Shown: positions 35,575-44,682, counted from the stretch's first letter. The stretch is 64,000 nucleotides of DNA from Paenibacillus allorhizosphaerae (GCF_910594985.1 NZ_CAJVCE010000007.1:301717-365716), one strand, 5' to 3'. The notes: a model not told the origin generated them from the sequence alone. A program made the numbers and translations.

Positions 35575-36639
35575 CTAAAGGTGATATTTCACATAATGCC
35601 GTAGCTTGCGAACAACGAATTTCGCGTCCGGCCCCACCCCCCTTAATGTGGCGGAAGCAAAGGAACGCTGTCCTTCCAAGCCGACATAATACAGTCCCGG
35701 AACGGAAAGGCTGATTCCTGCTGTCTGTAACGGTTTCCCTTCGGCTTCAAGTGCCCCGATGGGCTGAAGGTAAGACAGATCGGGACGATACCCTGTCGCA
35801 AAGATGACGGTTTGTACTGGTTCTTTCGTTCCGTCTGGCCAGACAAGGCCATCGGAGTAAAAAGAGGTAAACATGGCCCGTTGATCCGGATTACCAGCCT
35901 CTAATCTCTCTCTGTAATCATTTAAATCGACAACGGTACTTGGACTTGGGGGCTTTTTGCCAAATCGCCAGAATGGAAAGGTGTCCAAGCCAAAGGCTCT
36001 GATCCAAAAATGCAGATCAATCCCGAACACTTTTGGTTTCATGAGCTGAACGGGCCGAAGAACGGCGAGCGATGTATGGCTGCTGTCGGCAAGCTCTACC
36101 GCAATTTGAACCGCAGAATTTCCGCGCCCGACGACCACCACTCGTTGCCCCCGGTAACGATCCGGATTTCGATACGCGGAAGAGTGGAGGACTTCCCCTT
36201 GAAAGACTTCCCTTCTGCTTATGTCCGGCGTATAGGGATTATGAAAGGAGCCTGTCGCATTAATGATCGTTCGCGTCTGATAATCGTCTCCTGCTGCCGT
36301 TCGGATCGAAAAACCGTTCTCGCTTTTCTCCACGGCAATAACTTTCTGGTTCGTCCGGATCGGTAAGTCAAAGCGCTGGGCATACTCCTTTAGATATTGA
36401 ATCACTTCGTTTCGCAATGGATAATATGTTGTAGCTCCGGGTATCCTCATACCTGGCAATGATGACAACCGCGCTGGCGAAAACAGCTTTAAACTATCGT
36501 AATAATGTGGCCAAGAACCGGTTGCCTGCCCGCCTGCTTCTAGGATCAAAAATTTCAGGCCGTTCTTCTTCAAATAATATCCGGAAGCAAGACCGGCTTG
36601 CCCGCCTCCGATGACAATTGCATCTAAAACCGGTGTCAT
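35575..36639 (-). CDS. arsO: ArsO-like flavin-dependent monooxygenase
   Basis: The 354-residue protein has FAD-binding DAIVIGGGQAGLASGYYLKK at the N-terminus, a Baeyer-Villiger/flavin monooxygenase-like FxGxxxH region (INATGSFHNPYTP) and an NADPH-binding GQRVVVVGRGNSAVQIAVEL motif near residue 165, ending with the GYRPDLSYLQPIG segment. ArsO-type flavoproteins occur in arsenic operons, where their reaction is not fully settled. It lies between a MarR-type gene and the small Cys protein in one operon, with a copy of the presumed operator just upstream. Confidence 0.82.
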   Translation of the reverse strand: MTPVLDAIVIGGGQAGLASGYYLKKNGLKFLILEAGGQATGSWPHYYDSLKLFSPARLSSLPGMRIPGATTYYPLRNEVIQYLKEYAQRFDLPIRTNQKVIAVEKSENGFSIRTAAGDDYQTRTIINATGSFHNPYTPDISRREVFQGEVLHSSAYRNPDRYRGQRVVVVGRGNSAVQIAVELADSSHTSLAVLRPVQLMKPKVFGIDLHFWIRAFGLDTFPFWRFGKKPPSPSTVVDLNDYRERLEAGNPDQRAMFTSFYSDGLVWPDGTKEPVQTVIFATGYRPDLSYLQPIGALEAEGKPLQTAGISLSVPGLYYVGLEGQRSFASATLRGVGPDAKFVVRKLRHYVKYHL

Positions 36640-36661
36640 CTAAAATCCCCCTATGAATATT

Positions 36662-36680
36662 ATTTGCAATTTGCAAATAT
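36662..36680 (-). promoter_or_regulatory. operator-like palindrome upstream of arsO
   Basis: ATTTGCAATTTGCAAATAT contains the dyad ATTTGCAA/TTGCAAAT. Seventeen of its bases (36664-36680) are identical to the sequence at 37182-37198 upstream of the MarR-type gene, so one regulator probably binds both. Confidence 0.65.
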
Positions 36681-36694
36681 TTAAGAAAAAAAGA

Positions 36695-37144
36695 TCACCC
36701 ACAGGGGGTTGAGCAGCATTGGCCCGATTTCGCCATCGCTTCATTCAAAAGCTTGATCGAGCGAATGACGGTATCTTTTTCAAAATCGTTCATGTGCGAA
36801 AAGATTTCGTTTAAATAGTCGTTCATCTGCTGGTCAATCGACGCCGCAACATATTTACCTTCCGTCGTTAGGGAAAGCAGATTTACCCTCCGGTCGCCGG
36901 GATCGGGGGTTTTCTTCACTAATTCCATCTTGATTAACGATTGGACTTGTCGGCTGAATGTCGTTATGTCTGTCCCTAATGCCTCTGCTACTTGCTGTAT
37001 GGAAGGCTTATGCTGGCGATCAATTTCGTAAAGGATATGGCTTTGAATTAAGGAGATGTCGCAGCCACCGGCAGAACAACAGTTTTTATTCAGAAAGCCA
37101 AAGCGACGAGTCATGATTTGAAATAGTTCACGTACATTTTCCAC
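36695..37144 (-). CDS. MarR-family regulator with Cys clusters, arsenic operon
   Basis: The protein has 149 residues with a MarR winged helix (HKPSIQQVAEALGTDITTFS, RQVQSLIKMELVKKTPDPGD and the wing RRVNLLSLT). Unusual Cys clusters lie near both ends: NKNCCSAGGCDIS at about residues 20-32 and GQCCSTPCG at the C-terminus. As these helices pack together in MarR dimers, they could form a thiol site for As(III), which would make this the sensor of the operon (inference). It heads the leftward operon with arsO and arsM and has a matching operator upstream of itself and of arsO. Confidence 0.85.
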   Translation of the reverse strand: MENVRELFQIMTRRFGFLNKNCCSAGGCDISLIQSHILYEIDRQHKPSIQQVAEALGTDITTFSRQVQSLIKMELVKKTPDPGDRRVNLLSLTTEGKYVAASIDQQMNDYLNEIFSHMNDFEKDTVIRSIKLLNEAMAKSGQCCSTPCG

Positions 37145-37181
37145 GGTGCTTCACCTCATGAAACAGTTATACACCATTTGC

Positions 37182-37198
37182 TTGCAATTTGCAAATAT
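37182..37198. promoter_or_regulatory. second operator-like palindrome, between the two ars operons
   Basis: TTGCAATTTGCAAATAT is identical to the site at 36664-36680. It lies 38 bases upstream of the MarR-type start and within the divergent region shared with arsR. Confidence 0.65.
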
Positions 37199-37316
37199 AT
37201 AATTAGCCTGTATCTCAGAAAAACGGGTTGTGAGGGGGCACAAAATTTCGGTATTGACTTTTTATTATATACAAATAACAATATGGTTATATGGTTTTTT
37301 GTGTGGGGTGATAATC

Positions 37317-37646
37317 ATGACAATGGAATTTGAAAAGATAGCGGATATTCTGAAAGCTCTTGCCGATCCGACAAGGCTGAAAATCCTTTCTTTGCTCCGC
37401 ATTCGCGATTGCTGCGTGTGTGAACTGGTTCCCATCTTTAACATTTCCCAGCCAGCCATTTCTAAACATGTAAGTCGTCTTAAAACGGCTGAATTGGTCC
37501 ACGAAACGCGAAAGGGGCAATGGGTGTTCTATTCGATCAATGAGAAACGGTTAGAGGAAATTGGTTATGCTTTGTCCCATTTGCCTGATCTATCCGAGGA
37601 ACTGCGGAAATTGGAGCAACAAGGACTGACGGTTACATGCGAGTAA
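37317..37646 (+). CDS. arsR: ArsR-family arsenic-responsive repressor
   Basis: The repressor has 109 residues. The winged helix reads [20 protein letters not shown] then [20 protein letters not shown], and the metal site is the CCVCEL motif at about residues 32-37, as in classical ArsR where vicinal Cys bind As(III) and release DNA. ATG at 37317 with GGGGTGAT upstream is used, since earlier frames cross the promoter (TTGACT at 37255-37260). It is the first gene of the rightward arsR-acr3-arsC operon. Confidence 0.93.
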   Translation: MTMEFEKIADILKALADPTRLKILSLLRIRDCCVCELVPIFNISQPAISKHVSRLKTAELVHETRKGQWVFYSINEKRLEEIGYALSHLPDLSEELRKLEQQGLTVTCE

Positions 37647-37660
37647 GGGGGGTACAGCAA

Positions 37661-38716
37661 GTGAGCAAGCAAGAGAAAAAGCGACTCTCTTTTTTGGATC
37701 GCTATTTGACGTTATGGATTTTTGTTGCGATGGCGTTAGGGATTGGCCTAGGCTATGTATTTCCTAACTTTGTCGCCGGTTTGAATGAATTTCAAGTTGG
37801 AACCACATCGATACCGATTGCGCTTGGTCTCATTTTAATGATGTATCCGCCGCTGGCGAAGGTACGATACGAAGAAATCGGCCGTGTTTTCCGAAATGGC
37901 AAGGTGTTAACCATTTCATTGATTCAAAACTGGCTCATTGGCCCGATCTTAATGTTTTTCTTGGCCATTATTTTTCTCCAAGGCTACCCGGAATACATGG
38001 TCGGCCTGATTATGATCGGTTTAGCCCGTTGTATTGCAATGGTCATCGTTTGGAACGATTTGTGCAGAGGGGATGCCGAGTACGCGGCGGGACTCGTTGC
38101 TTTCAACTCGATTTTTCAAGTTTTACTTTACTCCGTCTATACCTATATCTTTGTTACGATTTTGCCGGGATGGTTTGGGTTGGAAGGCGTCGTTGTTGAC
38201 ATTACGATGTCCGAAGTCGCCAAGAGCGTGTTTATTTATTTAGGGATACCGTTTGTGGCCGGAATGATTACTCGCTATTCGCTTGTAAAAGCAAAAGGGC
38301 TGTCCTGGTACGAAACGGTCTTTATTCCGAAAATCAGTCCCATTACACTCATCGCTTTATTGTTTACGATCATCGTCATGTTCTCGCTGAAAGGCGAAAT
38401 GATTATTCAATTGCCTTTAGATGTCGTGAGGATCGCGATTCCGCTCTTCATTTACTTTGTCGTGATGTTCTTGATTTCATTTTTCATGGGCAAAAAAGCC
38501 GGCGCTGGTTATCCGGTGACTTCTACACTGGCATTTACCGCCTCGGGGAATAACTTCGAGCTGGCGATTGCCGTTGCCGTTGGGGTATTTGGTATTCATT
38601 CCGGCGCAGCATTTGCGGCCGTCATCGGTCCACTTGTGGAAGTCCCCGTGATGATTGCCTTAGTCAACGTCGCTCTCCGATTTCAGCGGAAGTATTTTTC
38701 AAAGCAAGCAGCTTAA
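37661..38716 (+). CDS. acr3: Acr3-family arsenite efflux permease
   Basis: The protein has 351 residues and ten predicted helices. Acr3 signatures are [20 protein letters not shown] with the essential Cys in helix 4, and [28 protein letters not shown] in helices 9-10. It expels As(III) using the proton gradient. GTG at 37661 has AAGGGGGG upstream; the frame extends back into arsR but that part is not used. It lies between arsR and arsC in one operon. Confidence 0.95.
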   Translation: MSKQEKKRLSFLDRYLTLWIFVAMALGIGLGYVFPNFVAGLNEFQVGTTSIPIALGLILMMYPPLAKVRYEEIGRVFRNGKVLTISLIQNWLIGPILMFFLAIIFLQGYPEYMVGLIMIGLARCIAMVIVWNDLCRGDAEYAAGLVAFNSIFQVLLYSVYTYIFVTILPGWFGLEGVVVDITMSEVAKSVFIYLGIPFVAGMITRYSLVKAKGLSWYETVFIPKISPITLIALLFTIIVMFSLKGEMIIQLPLDVVRIAIPLFIYFVVMFLISFFMGKKAGAGYPVTSTLAFTASGNNFELAIAVAVGVFGIHSGAAFAAVIGPLVEVPVMIALVNVALRFQRKYFSKQAA

Positions 38717-38736
38717 TATAAACAGGAGGACTCACC

Positions 38737-39165
38737 ATGTCAGATAACAAAAAACTCGTTTATTTCCTTTGTACGGGAAACTCTTGCCGTAGCCAAATGG
38801 CGGATGGCTGGTTGAAGGCTCTCGGTAATGATCGCTACGACGTAAAAAGCGCCGGGTTGGAGGCACATGGGCTGAATCCCCGTGCCGTACAGGTGATGAA
38901 GGAAGCCGGTATCGATATTAGCGGCCATACATCGGATGTCATCGATCCGGAGATTTTGAATCGGGCTGACTATGTGATTACGTTATGTGGCCATGCAGAC
39001 GAACATTGTCCGGTGATTTCGAATAAAAGCGTTGTGAAATGGCATTGGGGCTTCGATGATCCAGCCAAGGTCATCGGCACCGAGGACGAAATTATCGGTC
39101 AATTTCGAGCGGTTCGGGACGCAATAAAGTCTCGAATTGAAAAGTTTTTAGTCGAAGGTCGTTAA
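38737..39165 (+). CDS. arsC: thioredoxin-coupled arsenate reductase
   Basis: The enzyme has 142 residues with the low-molecular-weight phosphatase fold. The P-loop CTGNSCRSQ carries nucleophilic Cys12 and Cys17, and the resolving Cys pair is in [12 protein letters not shown] at about residues 82-92. The DDPA motif (GFDDPAKV) is present. It reduces As(V) to As(III) for export by the adjacent Acr3, with thioredoxin as electron donor. AGGAGG precedes the start. Confidence 0.96.
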   Translation: MSDNKKLVYFLCTGNSCRSQMADGWLKALGNDRYDVKSAGLEAHGLNPRAVQVMKEAGIDISGHTSDVIDPEILNRADYVITLCGHADEHCPVISNKSVVKWHWGFDDPAKVIGTEDEIIGQFRAVRDAIKSRIEKFLVEGR

Positions 39166-39294
39166 ATTTGCAGGAAAAGCTTTCCTAACACCGAATCAGC
39201 CCTACGAATGGTGAGGTTTTTCATTTCAAAAATGGTGTACCAGTAAATAAAAAGCTTTCCCCATCTACATAACACGATATTGGAAGGAACTAGA

Positions 39295-39558
39295 TCATTG
39301 TGCAATACGCCAACGGATCGATTGTTCGACTTTTATTATGTTGCGCGTCTTGACGAAACGGTTTCCCTCCTTGTTCATTTCATATTTGCGGGAAACCTTG
39401 CGCTGCAACCGGCGCATACGTTTCTCCGTCTTTCTCGTAGCGGAAGACCTGTTGATGTTCTTGAACACCATTCCGTTACTGCATACCGTCAATTCCTTAA
39501 TGCACACGTCTATGCCGATGGCGGCGTTTGTTCTCCCTGTATTAAGGGAATTGCTCAT
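39295..39558 (-). pseudogene. IS200/IS605 TnpB remnant
   Basis: The frame has 87 codons. GIDVCIKELTVCSNG carries the first RuvC Asp, and EKRMRRLQRKVSRKYEMNKE follows, typical of TnpB just after RuvC-I. The N-terminal RNA-binding part, the rest of RuvC and the zinc finger are all missing, so no function is expected. No TnpA partner or reRNA was recognised nearby. Confidence 0.8.
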
Positions 39559-39742
39559 TTTTCAGAGACTATGATTTACTAAATTTCGTTCAAGAATTCG
39601 GAAAGTCTACCCGTCTTATGGCGAAGTATTCTCGCTGTTTTAGGTTGGCTCATCGATAAGAAGGCAGACTGGCGGTCCGCTTTCCGCGCGCCGTTTGCGT
39701 CTGATGCTGTAAAATCGCATTGCGGTAGGTACACCCTTAATT

Positions 39743-40711
39743 TCAAGATATCAGCTCTCTCAGCCGGTATTCAAAATAAGAATCCCCGATATATTGCTCA
39801 CAATAACCAATCGCTTCCCCAATTAGACGGGCTGATTTAAGGAAGCCGTTATCGCCGACGTGGGTCCTTAGGTCGTCCAACTTCTCCATCAGGTATTGAT
39901 CATAATAATCAGCAGGTACTGTAAGAACTTCGTTGTCTTGCCAAATTCGCAGCACTCCGGTTTGCTCCGAGATTGTCTGCCATTCTTGTCTCACTCGTGT
40001 AAAGTCAGCAATAGACAGCTTGCCGCTGCCGTCTATGCGGACAAGTGCTTCTTGAAGCTTTTTCGTAGGAATTTCTCCTGAGTGCCTATGGTTGATGAAG
40101 GCATCTGGGCGGTTGTAAAGCTCCTCACAGACTGCACAAGCATCCCATACCGAAATAGAATTACGTTTGTTACGCATCAGATAAATCGCGTGTCGCATCC
40201 ATGCGTTGCCACAGGTCCAGACAATCACTTCTGCCTGTTCCGGAATTTGCTCCAGCTTATCAAGAAGCTCATTGTATTCTTCTTCGAATTCAGTATAAGC
40301 TTCGAATGCTTCTGTGATATTGTCGCGGAACCAGTTGCTCCGCGCCTTCCGTCCTTCCGGCGAGTCCAGACCGTCGAGCGGACCAATGGGATAATTCTCC
40401 CGCAACGTTATCAGCTTGTGCGTTTCCGCCCAGCCGAGTCCTTTTAGTGCCAGTTTCATACTGCCCGCAAAGGAATCGCCCACAACGATATGGACATGGG
40501 TACAGGCCGGCATAGGGTACCAGACCGCCTTTTTTTCCTGGAGTCCCATCAATTCGTCATACAGCTCAATCAGTTCGGTAACCGCCGCTTCAAGCGTTCC
40601 TTCCTGCTCCTTAATCAACTTGATTTTCGCCAAAATAAGCCTCAGATACGGCTTTAATTCTCCCTCTCCCAAGCTATCGGTCGCCTTTTTGATTGCTAGA
40701 ATATCTCTCAA
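39743..40711 (-). CDS. DUF1835 domain-containing protein
   Basis: The 322-residue protein has a central DUF1835 domain (THVHIVVGDSFAGSMKLALK, then SNWFRDNI and VIVWTCGNAWMRHAIYLMR) and a C-terminal region resembling DUF3658 (EWQTISEQTGVLRIWQDNEV, ADYYDQYLMEKL). A helical N-terminal extension of about 65 residues precedes these. Proteins of this kind are common in Bacillales and have no established function. It is a single-gene unit with no operon partner. Confidence 0.8.
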   Translation of the reverse strand: MRDILAIKKATDSLGEGELKPYLRLILAKIKLIKEQEGTLEAAVTELIELYDELMGLQEKKAVWYPMPACTHVHIVVGDSFAGSMKLALKGLGWAETHKLITLRENYPIGPLDGLDSPEGRKARSNWFRDNITEAFEAYTEFEEEYNELLDKLEQIPEQAEVIVWTCGNAWMRHAIYLMRNKRNSISVWDACAVCEELYNRPDAFINHRHSGEIPTKKLQEALVRIDGSGKLSIADFTRVRQEWQTISEQTGVLRIWQDNEVLTVPADYYDQYLMEKLDDLRTHVGDNGFLKSARLIGEAIGYCEQYIGDSYFEYRLRELIS

Positions 40712-40786
40712 ATCCGTTCCTCCTATTTCGTATTCGCCTCAGCCAATCAACGAAAGCTCGGTAAATAGTCGTTTGTCGGCCTCCGA

Positions 40787-40987
40787 TCAGCTTTCGAAAA
40801 GCTCTCCGGCTGATTTAAATGTTTTATTCCTGCTTATAAATTCTTCTACTTCTGATAATTTTGCTGGCCGATAACCTGCACCGCTGCATCCGCAAGAATG
40901 ATATATGAACCCATTGTCATATAACAGTTCTACTTTTGTCCATTGCTTCTTATCATCTTGCCTTGGTGCCTTGAAATCATGACCCAT
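40787..40987 (-). CDS. small hypothetical protein
   Basis: The frame has 66 residues, beginning MGHDFKAPRQDDKKQWTKVE. It contains YHSCGCSGAGYRPAKLSEVE, with a C-G-C motif, and an acidic C-terminal helix. Its residue make-up is protein-like. AGGAT lies very close to the ATG, so the ribosome site is poor. I recognise no named family. It could be a small metal-binding or immunity-type protein, which is speculation. Confidence 0.5.
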   Translation of the reverse strand: MGHDFKAPRQDDKKQWTKVELLYDNGFIYHSCGCSGAGYRPAKLSEVEEFISRNKTFKSAGELFES

Positions 40988-41051
40988 ATCCTACATAAAT
41001 TCGCCGCATTGGGGTCATTGATATTGCCTATTTTCCTACAATTGCAAATTC

Positions 41052-41390
41052 CTATAATTGGCCAATTGTTACTTTACTCAAAAGGTCATTTATTTGACCT
41101 TGAATAACTGATATGCTACGGGAACTATATTCGATAATAGGCTTTTGCCAGTTAGAACTTTGCTGTTCTGAATCATCTACCGATGCAATTACCTTTACCG
41201 TATATCTTCCTTCAGCTTTACCCGATGGATACCATCCTAAGTCAATAATTCGTCCTCTATAATCACATGACAAGTGTAACAAATCCTCATTTAAGTCCAT
41301 CCAGTAGGGAAATGAATCGTCAACGAAATCCTCTGTTGGTAGCTCCAGAAAATGGTTGTAACGAATTACCCAACCGGAAGGTATCCTCAA
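41052..41390 (-). CDS. hypothetical protein, immunity-like in composition
   Basis: The protein has 112 residues, starting at TTG and reading IPSGWVIRYNHFLELPTEDF then IIDLGWYPSGKAEGRYTVKV. The pattern of aromatic-rich strands and an acidic face resembles small immunity or DUF proteins, but I cannot name a family. The start is uncertain: the only purine-rich site (GGGAG) is about 13 bases upstream, and codons just before it make sense in another frame. A recent frameshift at the 5' end is therefore possible. Confidence 0.5.
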   Translation of the reverse strand: MRIPSGWVIRYNHFLELPTEDFVDDSFPYWMDLNEDLLHLSCDYRGRIIDLGWYPSGKAEGRYTVKVIASVDDSEQQSSNWQKPIIEYSSRSISVIQGQINDLLSKVTIGQL

Positions 41391-41465
41391 AGGTACAAGT
41401 TAACTCCCACTCGTGTCCTCCGTTCTATTGTTTGCCATCCCGTTATCCAACTAAATTATTTCACA

Positions 41466-42170
41466 TTACAGCAAGGGCTTCGCTTGTTCGATTTTATCCA
41501 CCAGAATGCCGTCGACGCCCATTCGTTTCCACGACAAAATATGGTCGGAAGTAGTGTACCCGACCGTGCCTTTGGCGGAGGAACCCGACATAACCCAAAC
41601 CTGCTTGCCGCTCGCTTGAACCAGTCTCACCAAGTCTTCGTCCAGCCATTCCTCCCACAGGCGGATGATGTCCGCGTCCGTGTCGATAAATTCCGTTATC
41701 TGTTTACGCGAAGGCGCAAAAGCGAGGACTTTGATCTTGTCGTTAAAAGCTTTGACATCGCTAACATCTCCGCTGGTCGTTACGCCCATAACCACCTTAT
41801 CCTCATAGCCATGGATGCGGATGATATCCAGGATACGGACAAGCCGGTCGCCACCCTCCTTCACATGAAACAAGATCGGAGCAATTCCGCTGACGAGCAC
41901 ATCCTCCAAAGTATGCGGATGGTAATGATCCTTGCATACATATCGAAGAGACACAAACTGCTCCGCCGTCAGGTCCGCTATGCGGGCAGGATTACCAAAC
42001 AGTTTTAAAGCGTTGTTGTCGTGACTGATGACCGGAACTCCGTCTTTTGCAAATCGAATATCCAATTCTACGTAATGTGCGCCCGAATTCAAAGAGTGAC
42101 GTGCGGCATCGATCGTTAATTCCGGGAATGAATCCGTTCCACCCCGGTGAGCTATTAGTAACATACTCAA
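41466..42170 (-). CDS. glycerophosphodiester phosphodiesterase
   Basis: The protein has about 234 residues with the GDPD TIM barrel. Motif 1 is LLIAHRGGTDSFPELT (catalytic His), the metal ligands are in YVELDIRFAKDGVPVISHD, and the C-terminal strand is GVDGILVDKIEQAK. The usual PENT is PELT here. It hydrolyses glycerophosphodiesters to glycerol-3-phosphate. TTG at 42170 or ATG at 42164 may start it; GGGG lies 9 bases before the TTG. There is no signal peptide, so it is probably cytoplasmic. Confidence 0.88.
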   Translation of the reverse strand: MSMLLIAHRGGTDSFPELTIDAARHSLNSGAHYVELDIRFAKDGVPVISHDNNALKLFGNPARIADLTAEQFVSLRYVCKDHYHPHTLEDVLVSGIAPILFHVKEGGDRLVRILDIIRIHGYEDKVVMGVTTSGDVSDVKAFNDKIKVLAFAPSRKQITEFIDTDADIIRLWEEWLDEDLVRLVQASGKQVWVMSGSSAKGTVGYTTSDHILSWKRMGVDGILVDKIEQAKPLL

Positions 42171-42232
42171 AACTGATTTCCCCTTTATCAGATAATAGAT
42201 TAGTTCGCCTTCTCTTGATAAGCAACCTCAAT

Positions 42233-42556
42233 TCAACCCCGCGGTGCCCAAAACATGATAGAAACGCTACAATGCAAATAGCGACGCCCAGCCAGTCGTA
42301 TAGATCGGATGTCTTCTTATCGACAAGCCACCCCACAGAACGGCAAGAACGATAAAAACGCCGCCGCTGCAGCATAGACGCGTCCGAACAAAAGTAAGCT
42401 TTGTAGCGTCGGAATGATGCCGTATAAAACGAGTATTAGGCTGCCTGCAATCCCGTACCACCAGGGTCTGGATTTCCGCAACCATACTCAAACCATATAG
42501 CCTCCGCCGATTTCAGCGAGTCCGGCCAGCATAAAGATGAATGCGGCTAACAGCAT
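42233..42556 (-). pseudogene. YnfA/UPF0060 family membrane protein, inactivated
   Basis: Reading the three frames together recovers the family end to end: LLAAFIFMLAGLAEIGGGYM, then an in-frame TGA, WLRKSRPWWYGIAGSLILVL, YGIIPTLQSLLLFGRVYAAA, then frame changes into VFIVLAVLW and LVDKKTSDLYDWLGVAICIV to the end near 42233. At least one nonsense codon and two frameshifts are present, so the gene is dead. Intact members are small four-helix proteins of about 108 residues. Confidence 0.75.
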
Positions 42557-42577
42557 GATGCATGCTCCTATAGCTTC

Positions 42578-42829
42578 CTACAAGGTAATATCGATTTCTC
42601 CTGAATTATTTCGCTGAAGGTGATCGCTGTAAATCCGATCACTGGCGATGCGACGTTCGAACATGACAATGTTTTTTTTGCCGCGCACCATGGCTATCAA
42701 GGCTCCGATCAGGATAGCAAAGGAGATTACTTTGATCCCTCCCCCGGAAGAACCCTGCGCGGCGCCGATAAACATCATGATGATCATAAAAAATTGAGTC
42801 GTCTGACGAAGTGCTCCAAATCGGAAACG
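42578..42829 (-). pseudogene. KtrB-type potassium transporter remnant
   Basis: Only one pore segment is left: FFMIIMMFIGAAQGSSGGGI and KVISFAILIGALIAMVRGKK, corresponding to the fourth selectivity loop and following helix of Trk/Ktr potassium channels, then NIVMFERRI. The upstream and downstream halves are gone. It sits next to the broken YnfA gene and marks a decayed stretch of chromosome. Confidence 0.65.
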
Positions 42830-42910
42830 GGGATCTCTGTGTACTCAATGCCTTGAATGAATACGTTATTGGCGGTCTGCAGATGTTGATTGTTCACATA
42901 CATCACCGTA

Positions 42911-44281
42911 CTATATGCCGTTACTGGCAATAATTTGATTTACTGTTCGTAACGCAGAAGAGATCGCACCTTCAATCCAACCGGGAAAAAGACTTGTATT
43001 ATCGCCAGCAAAGTAAATTCTACCTTGTTCGGCAGACAGTGTTGGGAGCATTCGAATCATCTGTTTCGGCTTATACCAAGCATACGCACCTCGGGAGTAA
43101 GGATTATGATCCCAAGAAAAGACCGTCCCACCTTCATAATTATACGACAATTCAGGAAGCACCTGTTTGATTTCTGATACAGCTGAATTAAAATTACCAG
43201 CTCTAGATATTTCTCGCGCCGATTCACCGGAGGAGTACGAACAAATTAACCCCCTCCTTGATGCCGTTTGAGTGAAGGTAGCATCAAGCAACCATCCAAT
43301 TTTCAGATCTGTATTTACTGTAGTAAAGGAACTTAAGTTGTGCCAGAATCTAGTTCGGCTTTGTATGACGGTACGCGTAACAGAAGTAGAAAGTTGATTT
43401 TGAATGACATCATTTTTTTCTTTGCTAAGTGGCGGAGAAAAATGAATTGTACGCAGGACTGTAGAGGGAATGGCCACAATGACCCGATCACAGCATATAG
43501 TGAAAACTTCGCCAGAATTATTAAATTGGATAGTTATTCCTTTATTACTATGTTCAATATGCGTCACAGCACATCCATAACTGATATTAGAGCCAATTGT
43601 TAGGGCAAGCTTTTTCGGTAATTGATCCATTCCACCTACTATAGTCTGTGTACTTCTTTCGGAACTGGTCATTTTTAGGTCAAGCAGTCGCTGTAATGCA
43701 GATACTTTGCGAATACCATCACCTAACATCTGCATATATCCAATTTCAAACAGCTTAATCGCACCCGAAGATGCTCCTTGACCTTTAAGATATTCTTCCA
43801 TTGTCATTGAATCGAGCTGTACCGCTTGTTTTGTGGGCCAGCCCGGCAAAAAAGGATTACCCGTCGCTTTAAGCCCCGGCTTAAGATACTTTTCCAACAT
43901 TCCCGCATATCCTAAAATTCTTTCCTCGGCTGTAAGTGAAACAGGCCATAGTGCAGGTTCATCCGGAGAATCTATTATTAATCTCCCATTGATATATGAC
44001 AAACTTCTATTGGGGACTGGTAAATTTATTAATTGAACCCCGACTTGCTGAGCATAACTCAATGTGAGAAAATGATGCGCTCCAATGAAGGCAGCCCCCA
44101 TTTCACAAAACATTCCGTCGGCAAATTGATCCCGCATTGTGTATATGCGACCGCCCGGTTGACTATTTGCCTCTAATAGACGCACGTTATATCCTTGTTT
44201 CATAAGCTCCAAAGTGCATACCAACCCCGCCATCCCTGCCCCAATAACTACAATACGCTCAGGAAAACGACCTATCACCAT
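42911..44281 (-). CDS. flavin-dependent amine oxidase
   Basis: The protein has 456 residues. FAD-binding RIVVIGAGMAGLVCTLELMK opens it, followed by LLEANSQPGGRIYTMRDQFA and a C-terminal GRIYFAGDNTSLFPGWIEGA loop that closes around the flavin, the monoamine oxidase pattern. It probably deaminates an amine or L-amino acid in the cytoplasm. ATG at 44281 is chosen because GGAGGAAT lies upstream; a TTG start at 44299 would include that site. A degenerate copy of the recurring element lies upstream at 44357, and a core-like sequence overlaps its stop codon. Confidence 0.88.
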   Translation of the reverse strand: MVIGRFPERIVVIGAGMAGLVCTLELMKQGYNVRLLEANSQPGGRIYTMRDQFADGMFCEMGAAFIGAHHFLTLSYAQQVGVQLINLPVPNRSLSYINGRLIIDSPDEPALWPVSLTAEERILGYAGMLEKYLKPGLKATGNPFLPGWPTKQAVQLDSMTMEEYLKGQGASSGAIKLFEIGYMQMLGDGIRKVSALQRLLDLKMTSSERSTQTIVGGMDQLPKKLALTIGSNISYGCAVTHIEHSNKGITIQFNNSGEVFTICCDRVIVAIPSTVLRTIHFSPPLSKEKNDVIQNQLSTSVTRTVIQSRTRFWHNLSSFTTVNTDLKIGWLLDATFTQTASRRGLICSYSSGESAREISRAGNFNSAVSEIKQVLPELSYNYEGGTVFSWDHNPYSRGAYAWYKPKQMIRMLPTLSAEQGRIYFAGDNTSLFPGWIEGAISSALRTVNQIIASNGI

Positions 44282-44356
44282 AAAGTCCGATTCCTCCAAA
44301 TATTACTTTTATATACATCATGCGTGTTTATAATCCTTTAGTTCATAGGCACTTCT

Positions 44357-44412
44357 TATTATCCTATGCTGTCCTTTGCTTCAATAAAACAATAGAGGAG
44401 CTGCAGGAGCTT
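44357..44412 (-). repeat. recurring intergenic element, distant degenerate copy
   Basis: TTATCCTATGCTGTCC, then CTTCAATAAAACAATAGAGG and GAGCTGCAGGAGCTT, aligns with the second core and hairpin left arm of the element at 32681-32738. It lies upstream of the amine oxidase gene, 10 kb from the other copies. Confidence 0.45.
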
Positions 44413-44470
44413 ATGGAGTTTTCAACTTTCCGCCGTTGATTGGGAACCGTCAACTTCATACACATGGTCC

Positions 44471-44557
44471 GCAGCGCAATTTCCCCGGATATTCAAAAAC
44501 GTGACCGGCCTGCTTCCGAGTCAATACCGCATCCAGTTTCGCGGCGGGAAGGTATAG
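44471..44557 (+). pseudogene. AraC-family regulator, C-terminal remnant
   Basis: The codons from about 44477 read QFPRIFKNVTGLLPSQYRIQ then FRGGKV and stop at 44557. This is the final helix of an AraC DNA-binding domain (compare SRLFKKYVGLSPEQYRK in the intact regulators). Nothing upstream encodes the rest. Confidence 0.6.
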
Positions 44558-44682
44558 TACTTTGAGATGAAAAATCCCCAATTTATTACGGGGATCTTAA
44601 TGTGTCGTCGGACATCCGGCGCGCGCAGCCCACCGAATACATAATTGGTGTGCCCAGTAGCACCGATTATCGCTAATTTCAT
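44521..44682 (-). pseudogene. Gfo/Idh-type oxidoreductase, N-terminal remnant
   Basis: The frame has 53 codons from MKLAIIGATGHTNYVFGGLR, the first Rossmann strand and dinucleotide loop of a Gfo/Idh-like dehydrogenase, after which the sequence ceases to resemble the family. GAGGTATCGC precedes the ATG. It converges with and overlaps the AraC remnant, so a deletion probably fused two divergent-type neighbours. Confidence 0.5.
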
